In this document: one piece after another, positions 6,610 through 14,989 of the stretch
How positions within the stretch are numbered: position 1 is the first letter of the stretch
Layout: each line of letters starts with the position of its first letter
NCBI GenBank assembly: GCA_029210545.1
Contig: JARGFV010000004.1
Coordinates: forward strand, 1,392-49,615
DNA length: 48,224 nt
DNA from: a bacterium
GTDB lineage: Bacteria > BMS3Abin14
Direction: 5' to 3'
Translations under genes and position numbers: made by a program
The notes under the pieces: generated by a model
Told to the model about the DNA's origin: nothing
The model's input: the letters and a program-made list of their open reading frames with translations, nothing else
Database searches by the model: none

Positions 6610-7542
6610 ACGGGCCCTCTCATAGAGGGCCATCATCTCCGGATTCACATAGGCCGGATCGGGTTTGAAATCCGGGTCCAGTTCGCGGGCCGCCTTCAGG
6701 TCGGCAAGGGCATTGTCCATTCTGCCGAAGGCGTACTGTCCGGCGGCGAGAAGGCGCAGGGCCCTGGCCTTTTCCTTGGCATCCAACCCCTTCGCGGCAT
6801 CGTTTCCCATCGTCCAGGCATCCCCGTATTGCCCTGACCTGAAAGCGGTCTCGGCCTGGTCGAGGAGGGCCAGGGATCTTTGCCTTTGAGGGTCTTCCTT
6901 CGGAGCCGGGGCCGGTGGACTCTTCTTAATGACGGGCTTTAGAGGCGTGGCGGGCCTGGACGGTTCAGCCGCTCGTTCCGGTGCCGGCCTGGACAGGACA
7001 TAGGGGACCAGGAGCCGGGACCCGGCCGCGACGCGGGCAGGATCAGCAATGGCGCTGGCTGTGAGGATGGGATGGAACTGCCTGGGATCCCCGTAGAAAC
7101 GCTCCGCCACCGCCGAAACGCTTTCTCCCCGCTTGAGCCGGTAGGGAAACAGGAACGGCACCGTCAAACGGGTGCCCGCAGGAACCCGCGAGGGGTCTTT
7201 TATTTCGTTGGCCCAGACGAGAAGGGTGTAAAACCCTGGATCACCCCACACTCTGCTGGCCAGGGCGCTGAGGCTCTGTCCCTTCCCAAGGGTGGTCACG
7301 CCGGCGTAGGGCAGCCGGAGCAGGTGCCCCGGAGCCACCCTGGTGGGATCCTCGATCCCGTTATAAAGGCTCACGATCTCATAGAGGCCTGCGTCCCCGT
7401 AGGCATCCTTGCAGATGAGGGAGAGGGACTGGCCCTGTTGGACCGTCCTTGGCACATCCTCTGCCCGGAGTCCTCCAGGCGCCAGCAGACACACAGTGAT
7501 GATCGCGGAGGCCGCAACCAGGGTCCGTCGGGCAAAGATCAC
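6601..7542 (-). CDS. LysM and TPR-like periplasmic protein
   Basis: The 313-residue protein starts at a GTG (7542) with a GGAGGG site six bases upstream, overlapping the kinase stop by four bases. A signal peptide (residues 1-27, ending LRA-ED) directs export. Three LysM modules follow (about 32-80, 83-130, 133-180), each with the pattern GQSLSxIAxxxYGDxxxYxxIxxxNxIxDPxxVxPGxxLxxP. A Pro/Lys-rich linker (185-220) leads to a helical region (about 222-310) with TPR-like repeats. LysM modules bind peptidoglycan glycan chains. As the last gene of an FHA-kinase-LysM operon it may present cell-wall information to the kinase, or be an envelope protein under its control. This last point is inference. 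Confidence 0.82.
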   Translation of the reverse strand: MIFARRTLVAASAIITVCLLAPGGLRAEDVPRTVQQGQSLSLICKDAYGDAGLYEIVSLYNGIEDPTRVAPGHLLRLPYAGVTTLGKGQSLSALASRVWGDPGFYTLLVWANEIKDPSRVPAGTRLTVPFLFPYRLKRGESVSAVAERFYGDPRQFHPILTASAIADPARVAAGSRLLVPYVLSRPAPERAAEPSRPATPLKPVIKKSPPAPAPKEDPQRQRSLALLDQAETAFRSGQYGDAWTMGNDAAKGLDAKEKARALRLLAAGQYAFGRMDNALADLKAARELDPDFKPDPAYVNPEMMALYERARGK

Positions 7543-8813
7543 TTTTGACCCTCCGCAAGATCCACCGTGACCGTTTCTTCAACTCCCGCCTTCAGATCCA
7601 GCGTCACTGTTTTCTTCCCCAGGTGGGGGTTTCTCAGGACCATGGTGTGGCGTCCCGGCGCGATCGCAAGCGGCCTGGCCCTGGGTGTATAGCCCTGCGA
7701 TTTTCCATCCAGCAGAATTTCTGCCCAGGGATAGGCGATGACGGTGACAGGAACGGTCTGTACCGCTGCCGGAGACGGCGCGGTCCCCCCGGGCAGTCCC
7801 GGTTCCGGAGGCGGCTCGCGGGGCCACAGCACGAGAGCGAGGATGAGAACGGCCGCCGGCAGCAGGAGCAGGAAGACCCGCGATTTTTTCGCGGCGGGCG
7901 TGGACTCCACCGCCAAAGGCATCGTCACCTCTTGACCACCCTGAGGAAGCCTCACGGAGGCCACCAGGGCTGAAACGGCCTGGGCAGTGGAGGGCGCCCG
8001 CCTTGCCAGGGACCTTTCCAGAGCCGCTGCCATCTCGTCCATGGTGGCGAACCGCTTGGTCGGCTTTTTCCGAAGCGACTTCATGATCACCCGTACCAGG
8101 CGGCGGGGAACCCTCGGGTTACGTTTCCGGATCCTGACCGGACGACTCCTGACGATGGCGTGGGTCACAGCCACGTCAGACGGCCCGGTGAACGGCTTGA
8201 CGCCGGTCAGCGTCTCGTAAAGGACGACACCGAGGCTGAAGATGTCCGATGGCGGGCCTACCGGTTCGCCCTTGATCTGTTCCGGCGACATGAACGACGG
8301 GGTGCCGATGACCTGGCCGGTCGTGGTCAGGTCGGCCGAGCCGGAGACGAGGACGATGCCGAAATCGGCCAGCTTGACGCTGCCCTGGGCCGAAAGCATG
8401 ACGTTGCCCGGCTTGACGTCCCTGTGCACGATCCCCCGTTCGTGGGCGTAGCTGAGCGCCTTGCACAGGGCGATACCGATCCGGACCGCGGTCATCGGCT
8501 CCAGGGTGCCCGCAACAGCCAGGGCTTCCTTGAGCTCGAGGCCGTCCACGAACTCCATGGCGATATAGGCCTTGTTGGACCTTTCCCAGAAATCGTGGAC
8601 CGTAATGATGGAAGGGTGATCGAGGGAGGCGGCCGCTCTGGCTTCCAGTTGAAAGCGCTCAAGGGCTTTGGGGTCGGGACCGGCCCGGGAAAGATCCAGT
8701 TCCTTTATGGCGACGATGCGGTCGAGAGACTCCTGCCGGGCACGGTACACAACGGCCATACCGCCCCGTCCTATCTCTTCCAGGACGTTGTATTTACCCA
8801 GTTTTTTATTCAT
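7539..8813 (-). CDS. Membrane Ser/Thr protein kinase with PEGA domain
   Basis: The 424-residue protein starts at the ATG at 8813 (MNKKLGKYNVLEEIGRGG); the longer open frame upstream overlaps the FHA gene and is not expected to be translated. A Hanks-type kinase domain (about 7-265) shows the glycine loop GRGGMAVVY, K37, HRDVKPGN with catalytic D132, DFG at 150-152, the SPEQ activation segment and DIFSLGVVLYE. One membrane helix follows (about 320-340, VFLLLLPAAVLILALVLW). A periplasmic PEGA domain comes last (YPWAEILLDGKSQGYTP). So the kinase is cytosolic and the sensor faces the envelope. It sits between an FHA protein (14 bases upstream) and a LysM protein (4-base overlap). FHA domains read phospho-Thr, so the first gene is a likely substrate or adaptor. 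Confidence 0.9.
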   Translation of the reverse strand: MNKKLGKYNVLEEIGRGGMAVVYRARQESLDRIVAIKELDLSRAGPDPKALERFQLEARAAASLDHPSIITVHDFWERSNKAYIAMEFVDGLELKEALAVAGTLEPMTAVRIGIALCKALSYAHERGIVHRDVKPGNVMLSAQGSVKLADFGIVLVSGSADLTTTGQVIGTPSFMSPEQIKGEPVGPPSDIFSLGVVLYETLTGVKPFTGPSDVAVTHAIVRSRPVRIRKRNPRVPRRLVRVIMKSLRKKPTKRFATMDEMAAALERSLARRAPSTAQAVSALVASVRLPQGGQEVTMPLAVESTPAAKKSRVFLLLLPAAVLILALVLWPREPPPEPGLPGGTAPSPAAVQTVPVTVIAYPWAEILLDGKSQGYTPRARPLAIAPGRHTMVLRNPHLGKKTVTLDLKAGVEETVTVDLAEGQK

Positions 8814-8827
8814 ATTTCGACTGGGAT

Positions 8828-9241
8828 TCAGCCTGTGGGAGAGATGAGAATGGGGCTGCCGTCCGGAGCGGTAAGAAGGAACTGAAACACCTGCTTCCCG
8901 ATGGTGATCTTGTCGCCATGGCGAAGGATCCGTTTTTCCTCCAGATGGCCGTTTATCAGGGTGCCGTTGGTGCTTCCCATGTCCATGATGTAAAATTCCC
9001 GGCCGAAGGGCTGGATCGCGGCATGCCTTCGGGACGCGTCCGGGTCCTCCAGGCGGATCTGGCACTGGGGATCGCGGCCCAGGATCGTCATCCTGTCGTC
9101 CAGAACGGGGTAATGGGTTCCGGCCTTGCTGCCCGTTAAAGGCACGAGGTGGGCTCTTTGTTCCGGATCCTTCGCGACGGTTCGCTCCCGCCTGGGCATC
9201 GTATGCGTCGGTTCGAACCCTCTGTCTTTCCCCCTTGGCAT
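8828..9241 (-). CDS. FHA domain protein
   Basis: From the ATG at 9241, with GGAGG eight bases upstream, the 137-residue protein has a short N-terminus containing several Thr residues and then an FHA domain (about 35-130). The phosphopeptide-binding residues are visible: GRDPQCQI, S/RRHA and STNGTLING. FHA domains bind phosphothreonine. The Thr-rich segment THTMPRRERTVAK near residues 12-25 resembles the N-terminal kinase site of GarA/OdhI-type proteins; that comparison is inference. The gene leads the FHA-kinase-LysM operon. Confidence 0.87.
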   Translation of the reverse strand: MPRGKDRGFEPTHTMPRRERTVAKDPEQRAHLVPLTGSKAGTHYPVLDDRMTILGRDPQCQIRLEDPDASRRHAAIQPFGREFYIMDMGSTNGTLINGHLEEKRILRHGDKITIGKQVFQFLLTAPDGSPILISPTG

Positions 9242-9354
9242 GCCTTTGACCTCCAACCGGAGAGAACCGGCGAACCTGCTGCCGGCCAGTTTCAGGGATC
9301 GTACCCCTGTCAGAGTTTGCTACCATAGTTGCCGCCATAAGGTCAAACGAGAGC

Positions 9355-9519
9355 CCATACCCGAAATCCGCGATTGGTCTGGGCCGGCCTCCGGTCGGAG
9401 CGTCTGAGAGGCTGTTTTTTCGCTTTGGGTCCGATGAACCGGTCTAATTGCCGTCAGGTGCTGTCGACCAGCGCCGAAGCCCCGGCCAAAAGGGCCCAAT
9501 CAGCGGATTTCGGGTATGG
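9355..9519. repeat. Long inverted repeat beside the IS remnant
   Basis: CCATACCCGAAATCCGCGATTGG (arm 9355-9377) is complementary to 9496-9519 apart from one inserted base and one mismatch, with a loop of about 118 bases. It lies downstream of the decayed transposase gene and may be an IS end or a small non-autonomous element. No gene is supportable in 9242-9582. Confidence 0.65.
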
Positions 9520-9582
9520 TTCCCCCCTGCCTGCGGCAGCCAGGCTCAGGAACACGTAACCCGCTGTTTTCAGAACCGTCCG

Positions 9583-10101
9583 CTATGCCATGGACACGAT
9601 GCGGATCCTCCGGCGGATCATCTGGAAAAATCCATAATACGCCCGCCGGATTTTCAGAGAGATCTGGCCGGCGTGACGCGCAACCTTGCCCGCCACCTGG
9701 TACAATCGCCAACGCGCCGTCCGGAGTTGATGATGACGCCACTCCTCGGGAAGGACCTTCAGCTCGAACAAACGGAACAGGTCCCCCTGAACCGGACGCC
9801 GCACCACCACCAGGCGAAACGCCTCGATAAAATCCAGGTTCCTCGCGCCGGGGCTGTCATTGCCCTCCCGAAACTCATCGAACACCACCAATCCGTTCTC
9901 GGCAAGGTGACCCACCATCGGCATCACAAACTGGGACGGACGATAACCGGCCCCGCTACCCGGCAGTGGCATATGGCTGTCAACAAGCTCGGGTAGTCCA
10001 AGGCCGTGTGCAAACTCGCCAAAAAGGGCCAAACCGGCATGAGGAGTAATCGTATCGTGGGTCGTTTCAAGCTTGAAAGGAAGCAGCGTTTTCGTTATCA
10101 T
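9583..10101 (-). pseudogene. IS1380-family transposase remnant with internal deletions
   Basis: The 172-residue frame matches three separated parts of an IS1380-type DDE transposase. The N-terminus has HAGLALFGEFAHGLGLPEL and LPGSGAGYRPSQFVMPMV. A middle piece reads NGLVVFDEFREGNDSPGARN. The C-terminal piece reads LKVLPEEWRHHQLRTARWR and HAGQISLKIRRAYY. Full family members are roughly 430-470 residues, so more than half is missing and the pieces are joined in frame by deletions. Large parts of the DDE catalytic core are gone, so it should be inactive. It sits at the border of the glycan cluster and may mark how that cluster was acquired. Confidence 0.8.
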
Positions 10102-10175
10102 TTCATCACCTTGTTGGTTATTTGTGGAAAGTTCGTTCGGTTAACGTAACCTACCATACCAACAAGGTTTTTTAT

Positions 10176-10215
10176 CCCCAAAATCGCGAAAACCAGATCA
10201 ATCGCGATTTTGGGG
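10176..10215. repeat. 13-bp hairpin at the outer edge of the IS remnant
   Basis: CCCCAAAATCGCG (10176-10188) is exactly complementary to 10203-10215 around a 14-base loop. It lies 5' of the transposase remnant and may be part of the element's end. Confidence 0.65.
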
Positions 10216-10276
10216 CGCCAGGGAGATGATTTATGAGTTCACGGCTGAGAGATAACCAGGACGAATGAGTTCTTAA

Positions 10277-11416
10277 ATGGATAGGGAGATCGCATACGAT
10301 TGCCAATTTTTTCTGGGGGACCGTCCATGCAAATGGCACAAGGTGGAGGGCTGTCTGTGCCACTGCAAACATTATGCGAAGATCCGTAAAAAATTTCTCA
10401 TTATCAAGCTCGATGCAATAGGTGACGTACTTAGGACAACCTGCATTCTCCCGGTCATTGAGCAGTTATAGCCTGGTTCCACCATAACCTGGATCACCCG
10501 TCGGGAGGCTGTACCGATACTTGAGAACAACCCCTACCTGACAGAGATCATCCCATTCGGTACCGATGCACTGGTTCACCTTTCCACAAGGAATTTTGAT
10601 TGGGTCATCAATCTGGACGCTGGTAAAACTTCCTCGGGATTGGCAGCCATGGCTCGAGGAAAAACAAAGACCGGTTACCAGCTCCATGAAAACGGCTTTG
10701 TCACAGCTTCGAATCCTGAAGCGGAGGATTGGCTCCGACTGGGGCTTTTTGACGACCTGAAAAAGGCAAACATAAAGTCTTATCAGGAGGTCATGTGTGA
10801 GATTTTGGGTATTCCCAGGGAAGAGATGAATTATGTGCTTGATCTCAGTGACGAAGAGTATGGGTCAGCACGGGAAGACCTGTTGAATAAGGGAATCGAT
10901 CTTTCCCGACCTATCCTTGGTATTCACACTGGTGGTGGCAGCCGATGGAAACTAAAGCAATGGACAGAAAAAGGATTTGTAGAGCTGATCGACCTTGTCG
11001 AGGCCAATATGGGCAGGGAGGTCCAGATCCTTTTACTAGGTGGCCCTGAGGAAAAAGAAAGGAACAAACAAATAGCTTCAACTGTGAAACCACCAGTTTT
11101 TGATACTGGCACTGACAATCCTCTGCGTCATTTCGCCGCAATAGCAAGTCATTGCCAGGTTGTTCTCTCGGGCGATTCACTGGCCATGCATGTAGCCCTG
11201 TCTGTGGGCTGCCGTGTAGTTGTTCTGTTCGGCCCCACGAGCTCTGCCGAGATAGAACTTTTTGGACGTGGAGAGATGATCGTTCCGGACCTCGATTGTC
11301 TGGTCTGTTACAGGAATACCTGCGAAATAAAACCGAACTGCATGGATTCCATCAGTGCAAAGATGGTTTACGAGGCCATACAGAGGCAACTCGTCGCCGT
11401 TTCTGAAGTGAGCTGA
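10277..11416 (+). pseudogene. GT9 heptosyltransferase-like gene interrupted by an amber codon
   Basis: One frame runs from the ATG at 10277 to TGA at 11416, about 379 codons, with a single in-frame TAG at 10469-10471. The product begins with a Cys-rich stretch (CQFFLGDRPCKWHK...CLCHC) followed by LIIKLDAIGDVLRTT, the GT9 nucleotide-sugar fold start. After the TAG it continues PGSTITWITRREAVPILENN and ends with the GT9 motif SGDSLAMHVALSVGCRVVVLFGPT. Relatives usually have Tyr before PGS, so TAY to TAG is the likely change. The downstream part alone lacks the N-terminal domain. GT9 enzymes add heptose or related sugars to LPS core. It could be a real nonsense mutation, a read error or a suppressed codon. 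Its base composition is AT-richer than the neighbours. Confidence 0.85.
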
Positions 11417-11428
11417 GGACTGGACCTG

Positions 11429-12592
11429 ATGAGCACCCCTGGAGCTGCCGGCTACATTCACCTCATCATCTACGATGACCCATCACCCGAAGGGGGTGGT
11501 ATCCAGAACACGGCTTACTGGATAGGACGCAAACTGGAGGATAAAAACCTTTCGGTTGTCGTAGCCGGTCTTGAAAAATATCTCAATTCCCCAGCTTATG
11601 AAGGAACGACTATCAAGTTTTTTAAATTGAAAAGACCTTTTCGCACTAAAAACACCACCGATCTCCGGTTGTTATGGCTGCTCATCCGGCTTCGTCTGAG
11701 GTACGGAAAACGAGTCGTCCTCTATTCACTCGTTATCAACAACGTCAAGGTGTACCGCTGGCTTAAGTACTTCCTTGGCTGGAAGTGTGTCAGCTTCCTT
11801 CATGGCAACGAAACACTCCGACTGCTGGCCCAAAGACCTGATACCTTAAGGAAAAACATTCTCGCCTGCACCTGTGTCATCGCCAACACCCGGTACACAA
11901 AGACCCTCGTCGAGAGGTTGGGCGAATTTCCCAACCTCTGGATTCTTCCCCCCGGGATCCCTGTCGAAAACTTTCAGGGTCCCGATCAAACCTTTCACCG
12001 GGAAAAGCTGGGATGGCAAGACCGCAAAGTTATCCTGATGTTAAGCCGCCTTGTCAAACGAAAGGGGCATCTGACGGTAATAAAAGCGGTTTCGAAAATA
12101 AGGAGCAAACACCCTGAAGTGCTTCTTGCCATTGCCGGGTCAGGAGGATATCGAGCAGATATTGAACAGTTGATCAGCGAGTATGGTCTCAATGAAAGTG
12201 TATCCCTTTTGGGATTCGTCCCTGAAAAGGATAAACCGGAACTCTATGCCGCATGTGATGTGTATTGCATGCCCAGCGAGATAGATGAAAGGGCCTTTGA
12301 CGTTGAAGGCTTCGGCATCACCTTCATCGAAGCCGGTGCTATGGGTACGATTGTCATCGGTTCGGACACGGGGGGCATCCCTGACGCTATCGAACAGGGT
12401 AAGACGGGCTTTCTTATACAACCCGGCGACGATGAACAGCTCGCGGCTATCCTGGACGAGATCTTCTCAAATCCCGCCGAATTCGACGGGATGCGCCAGT
12501 ATGCCAGGATGCGGGCAGTCAATCGTTTCAGCTGGGATTCTCATGCTACAAGGATGCTGGAATTGATCGAGGGATCGATGAACGGCAGCTGA
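11429..12592 (+). CDS. Glycosyltransferase family 4
   Basis: The 387-residue protein has the two-domain GT-B fold. The N-terminal acceptor half has the glycine loop SPEGGGIQNTAYWIG (about residues 18-32). The C-terminal donor half has VILMLSRLVKRKGH and the EX7E motif EGFGITFIEAGAMGTIVIGSDTGG. GT4 enzymes retain anomeric configuration and use nucleotide sugars; the sugar cannot be told from sequence. It should act on the cytoplasmic face of the inner membrane during LPS or polysaccharide assembly. It starts 12 bases after the broken GT9 gene and shares its lower GC content, suggesting joint acquisition. Confidence 0.87.
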   Translation: MSTPGAAGYIHLIIYDDPSPEGGGIQNTAYWIGRKLEDKNLSVVVAGLEKYLNSPAYEGTTIKFFKLKRPFRTKNTTDLRLLWLLIRLRLRYGKRVVLYSLVINNVKVYRWLKYFLGWKCVSFLHGNETLRLLAQRPDTLRKNILACTCVIANTRYTKTLVERLGEFPNLWILPPGIPVENFQGPDQTFHREKLGWQDRKVILMLSRLVKRKGHLTVIKAVSKIRSKHPEVLLAIAGSGGYRADIEQLISEYGLNESVSLLGFVPEKDKPELYAACDVYCMPSEIDERAFDVEGFGITFIEAGAMGTIVIGSDTGGIPDAIEQGKTGFLIQPGDDEQLAAILDEIFSNPAEFDGMRQYARMRAVNRFSWDSHATRMLELIEGSMNGS

Positions 12593-12664
12593 TCATCTTG
12601 TACTGTTATTTGTGTGAATTCTGAAGCTCACTATTAGCAAGAATTGGGAGCGTTTAACCACTTT

Positions 12665-13693
12665 ATGGATAAAGTTCTGATCGTACGGCTTTCTGCCATC
12701 GGCGACCTGGTCATGGCCTCGCCGCTCATCGGGGCCTTCAAAAGGACCTGGCCCCAGGCCAGGCTCACCTGGCTCGTCGAGGAAACATCGAAAGCTGTTC
12801 TCGAAGCCAACCCGGGTCTTGACGAGATCATTGTCTGGCCCAGGGCCAGGTGGAGAAAACTTTTAAGGGACAGGCGGTACCTCACTCTTTTGAAGGAGAT
12901 CCGTTCATTTGTGGCGGACCTGAGAAAGCGCCGTTTCGATCTTGCAGTTGATGCCCAGGGCCTTTTAAAGAGCGGAATATGGGTGTGGCTTTCCGGTGCT
13001 CGGGAGCGTGTGGGTATCGGTTCCAGGGAAGGGAGCCGATTTCTCATGACTGAAGTCATTTCCCGTGAAGGGGCCTCGGACGGACTCAGCTCCCAGTATC
13101 TCCTGCTGGCTGAAGCCCTGGGCCTTGAAACGGAACCGTTCGAAATGGAAATGGCCCTTTCCGATGACGCTGAAAAGTATGCACGTCAGTTCAAGAGATC
13201 CATCGGTTCCGAATACATCGTTTTTGCTCCCTTCACAACCAGGCCCCAGAAACACTGGATACAAAAAAGGTGGCCTAAGGTAGCGCACCACCTTTTTTGT
13301 GAACTTGGCCTAAAAACCGTGATCCTTGGGGGCTGGGGAGATGTGGAAGCCGCTGACCGTATGGCAGAAAATGCGTCTGGAATTATCAACCTGGCGGGGA
13401 AAACCTCCCTGCAGCAGGCCGGGGCTGTGATCGCCCGCTCATCGCTGCTCATCGGGGTGGACACCGGTCTGACCCACATGGGGATCGCCCTGGAGGTCCC
13501 GACCATCGCCCTTTTCGGCGCGACGCGGCCCTACCTGGACACAACGGGCACCTCAGGCGAAGTCCTGTATCACAAACTTGACTGCTCTCCATGCCGACGG
13601 AGTCCCACATGCGATGGCGACTTCACCTGCATGAAGGCCATATCTGCGGAAGAGGTCATCCGGACCGCCCGGCGTCTTCTGACGGCACCATGA
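12665..13693 (+). CDS. GT9 heptosyltransferase-like protein
   Basis: From the ATG at 12665 (MDKVLIVRLSAIGDLVMASPL) the product is 342 residues, normal for LPS heptosyltransferases. The N-terminal domain starts with the SAIGD motif. The C-terminal domain has IGVDTGLTHMGIALEVPTIALFGATRPY, in which the DTGLTH segment contacts the ADP-heptose donor in the family. The role is probably transfer of heptose (or a similar sugar) to Kdo or inner core. An upstream TTG at 12644 is possible but unlikely. The stop overlaps the next start (ATGA), so the two are co-translated. Confidence 0.85.
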   Translation: MDKVLIVRLSAIGDLVMASPLIGAFKRTWPQARLTWLVEETSKAVLEANPGLDEIIVWPRARWRKLLRDRRYLTLLKEIRSFVADLRKRRFDLAVDAQGLLKSGIWVWLSGARERVGIGSREGSRFLMTEVISREGASDGLSSQYLLLAEALGLETEPFEMEMALSDDAEKYARQFKRSIGSEYIVFAPFTTRPQKHWIQKRWPKVAHHLFCELGLKTVILGGWGDVEAADRMAENASGIINLAGKTSLQQAGAVIARSSLLIGVDTGLTHMGIALEVPTIALFGATRPYLDTTGTSGEVLYHKLDCSPCRRSPTCDGDFTCMKAISAEEVIRTARRLLTAP

Positions 13694-14823
13694 GAAAGCC
13701 GATGCGGATTTTGCACGTGGAAACCGGCATGAACCTTTACGGGGGCGCCCTCCAGGTTTCCTATCTCCTGAGGGGCCTTTCGGGCCATCCGGATGTCCAT
13801 AATGTTCTCGTCTGCCCTAAGGGAAGCGCTATCGCCGGTGCAGCATCAGACAGCGTCGACACCCTTTATGCCGTGCCTGCCGGCGGTGACCTCGACCTCG
13901 CTTTCCTGGTCCGCATGGTTTCCATCCTCAGGCGGGAACGGCCCGACATCGTCCACCTGCACAGCCGCAGGGGGGCCGACGTCCTGGGGGGGGTGGCTGC
14001 CCGCGTCACCGGAACCCGCTGCCTGCTGACAAGACGGGTGGACAACCCCGAGTCCGGGCTTGCCGTAGGTTTGAAATACCGGCTCTACGACCGGGTTATC
14101 ACCATATCGGAGGGGATCAGGGAGGTCCTGGCCTCGGAGGGGGTGCCGCCGGGGAAGATCACGTGCGTTCCCAGTGCCGTGGATCCTGACCGCTACACAG
14201 GTCCGTGGGACAAGAGCACCTTTCAGGAGCAGTTCGATCTTCCTTCCGATGGGCCTGTATGCGGCGTGATCGCCCAACTCATTGACCGAAAAGGACACCG
14301 GTTCCTGATCAAGGCGATCCCGGAAATACTGGACACCGTACCGGATGCCACCTTCCTCTTTTTCGGCAAGGGGCCTGAGGAAGCTGAGCTGAAAGAACTA
14401 TGTCGCGAGTCAGGGGTTGTCGACAAGGTCCGCTTCGTGGGCTTCAGGGAGGACCTGGATGACTATCTGGGGTGTCTGGACCTGGTCATCCACCCTGCGC
14501 TCATGGAAGGTCTTGGAGTCTCCCTTCTCCAGGCAGCGGCGGCAGGCGTCCCCATCGTGGGAACCAGGGCCGGCGGGATCCCGGAGGCCGTGGTGGACGG
14601 GGTGAACGGCGTTCTCGTTGAGCCCGGCGACCCTGTGAGCCTCGCCCGGGCCGTCGTCAGGCTCCTGACCGACCGTGACCTGGCCGCCGGTCTGGGCGTC
14701 GGCGGGCGGAAACTTGTCCGGGACAGGTTCTCCGTAGAGGCCATGGTGAATGGGAACCTGGCAGTGTATCAGGAAATGATGGGGACAGGTTCCAGGTTCC
14801 AGGTTCCAGGTTCCAGGTTCTAG
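13690..14823 (+). CDS. Glycosyltransferase family 4 with repeat-derived C-terminus
   Basis: The gene starts at the ATGA overlap (13690) and encodes 377 residues with a GT-B fold. The N-terminal half has NLYGGALQVSYLLRGL and the C-terminal half VIAQLIDRKGHRFLIKA and EGLGVSLLQAAAAGVPIVGTRAGGIPE. The second Glu of the EX7E motif is replaced by Gln, an unusual change at a position that normally contacts the donor. The last residues (GSRFQVPGSRF) are encoded by a 7-bp tandem repeat, and the stop codon lies inside it. A gain or loss of one repeat unit would change the C-terminal tail. The natural end of the protein was probably a little upstream of the repeat. Confidence 0.85.
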   Translation: MRKPMRILHVETGMNLYGGALQVSYLLRGLSGHPDVHNVLVCPKGSAIAGAASDSVDTLYAVPAGGDLDLAFLVRMVSILRRERPDIVHLHSRRGADVLGGVAARVTGTRCLLTRRVDNPESGLAVGLKYRLYDRVITISEGIREVLASEGVPPGKITCVPSAVDPDRYTGPWDKSTFQEQFDLPSDGPVCGVIAQLIDRKGHRFLIKAIPEILDTVPDATFLFFGKGPEEAELKELCRESGVVDKVRFVGFREDLDDYLGCLDLVIHPALMEGLGVSLLQAAAAGVPIVGTRAGGIPEAVVDGVNGVLVEPGDPVSLARAVVRLLTDRDLAAGLGVGGRKLVRDRFSVEAMVNGNLAVYQEMMGTGSRFQVPGSRF

Positions 14824-14835
14824 GTTCCTGGTTCT
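14787..14835. repeat. Heptanucleotide tandem repeat AGGTTCC x7
   Basis: Four perfect AGGTTCC units are followed by AGGTTCT, AGGTTCC and TGGTTCT, in exact 7-bp register. The tract overlaps the 3' end and stop (14821-14823) of the GT4 gene. It is the longest heptamer array in the window. Bases 14836-14989 show no gene. Confidence 0.92.
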
Positions 14836-14989
14836 GGTGCACCAGTGCGCCGGATCACATGTGCACTTCTTTTTCAGCTGAAAGCGGCATTTCCTTTGCC
14901 ACATTGACATAGGCTCCCATTCCATCTATTTAGGGAATTAAATTTTCACCACGATTCCGGTAACTTTATTCCGTCACAGGACAAAGGTA

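Noticed and set aside
7539-9338. A 599-residue FHA-less N-terminal extension of the kinase
   Set aside because: The extra N-terminal part is out of frame with, and antisense-free over, the real FHA gene. It is low complexity, and a kinase start at 8813 fits the family exactly.
10277-11416. Genome-wide recoding of TAG
   Set aside because: Other genes here end in TAG at the expected position (GT4 at 14823, skp, waaA), so TAG is a stop in this genome.
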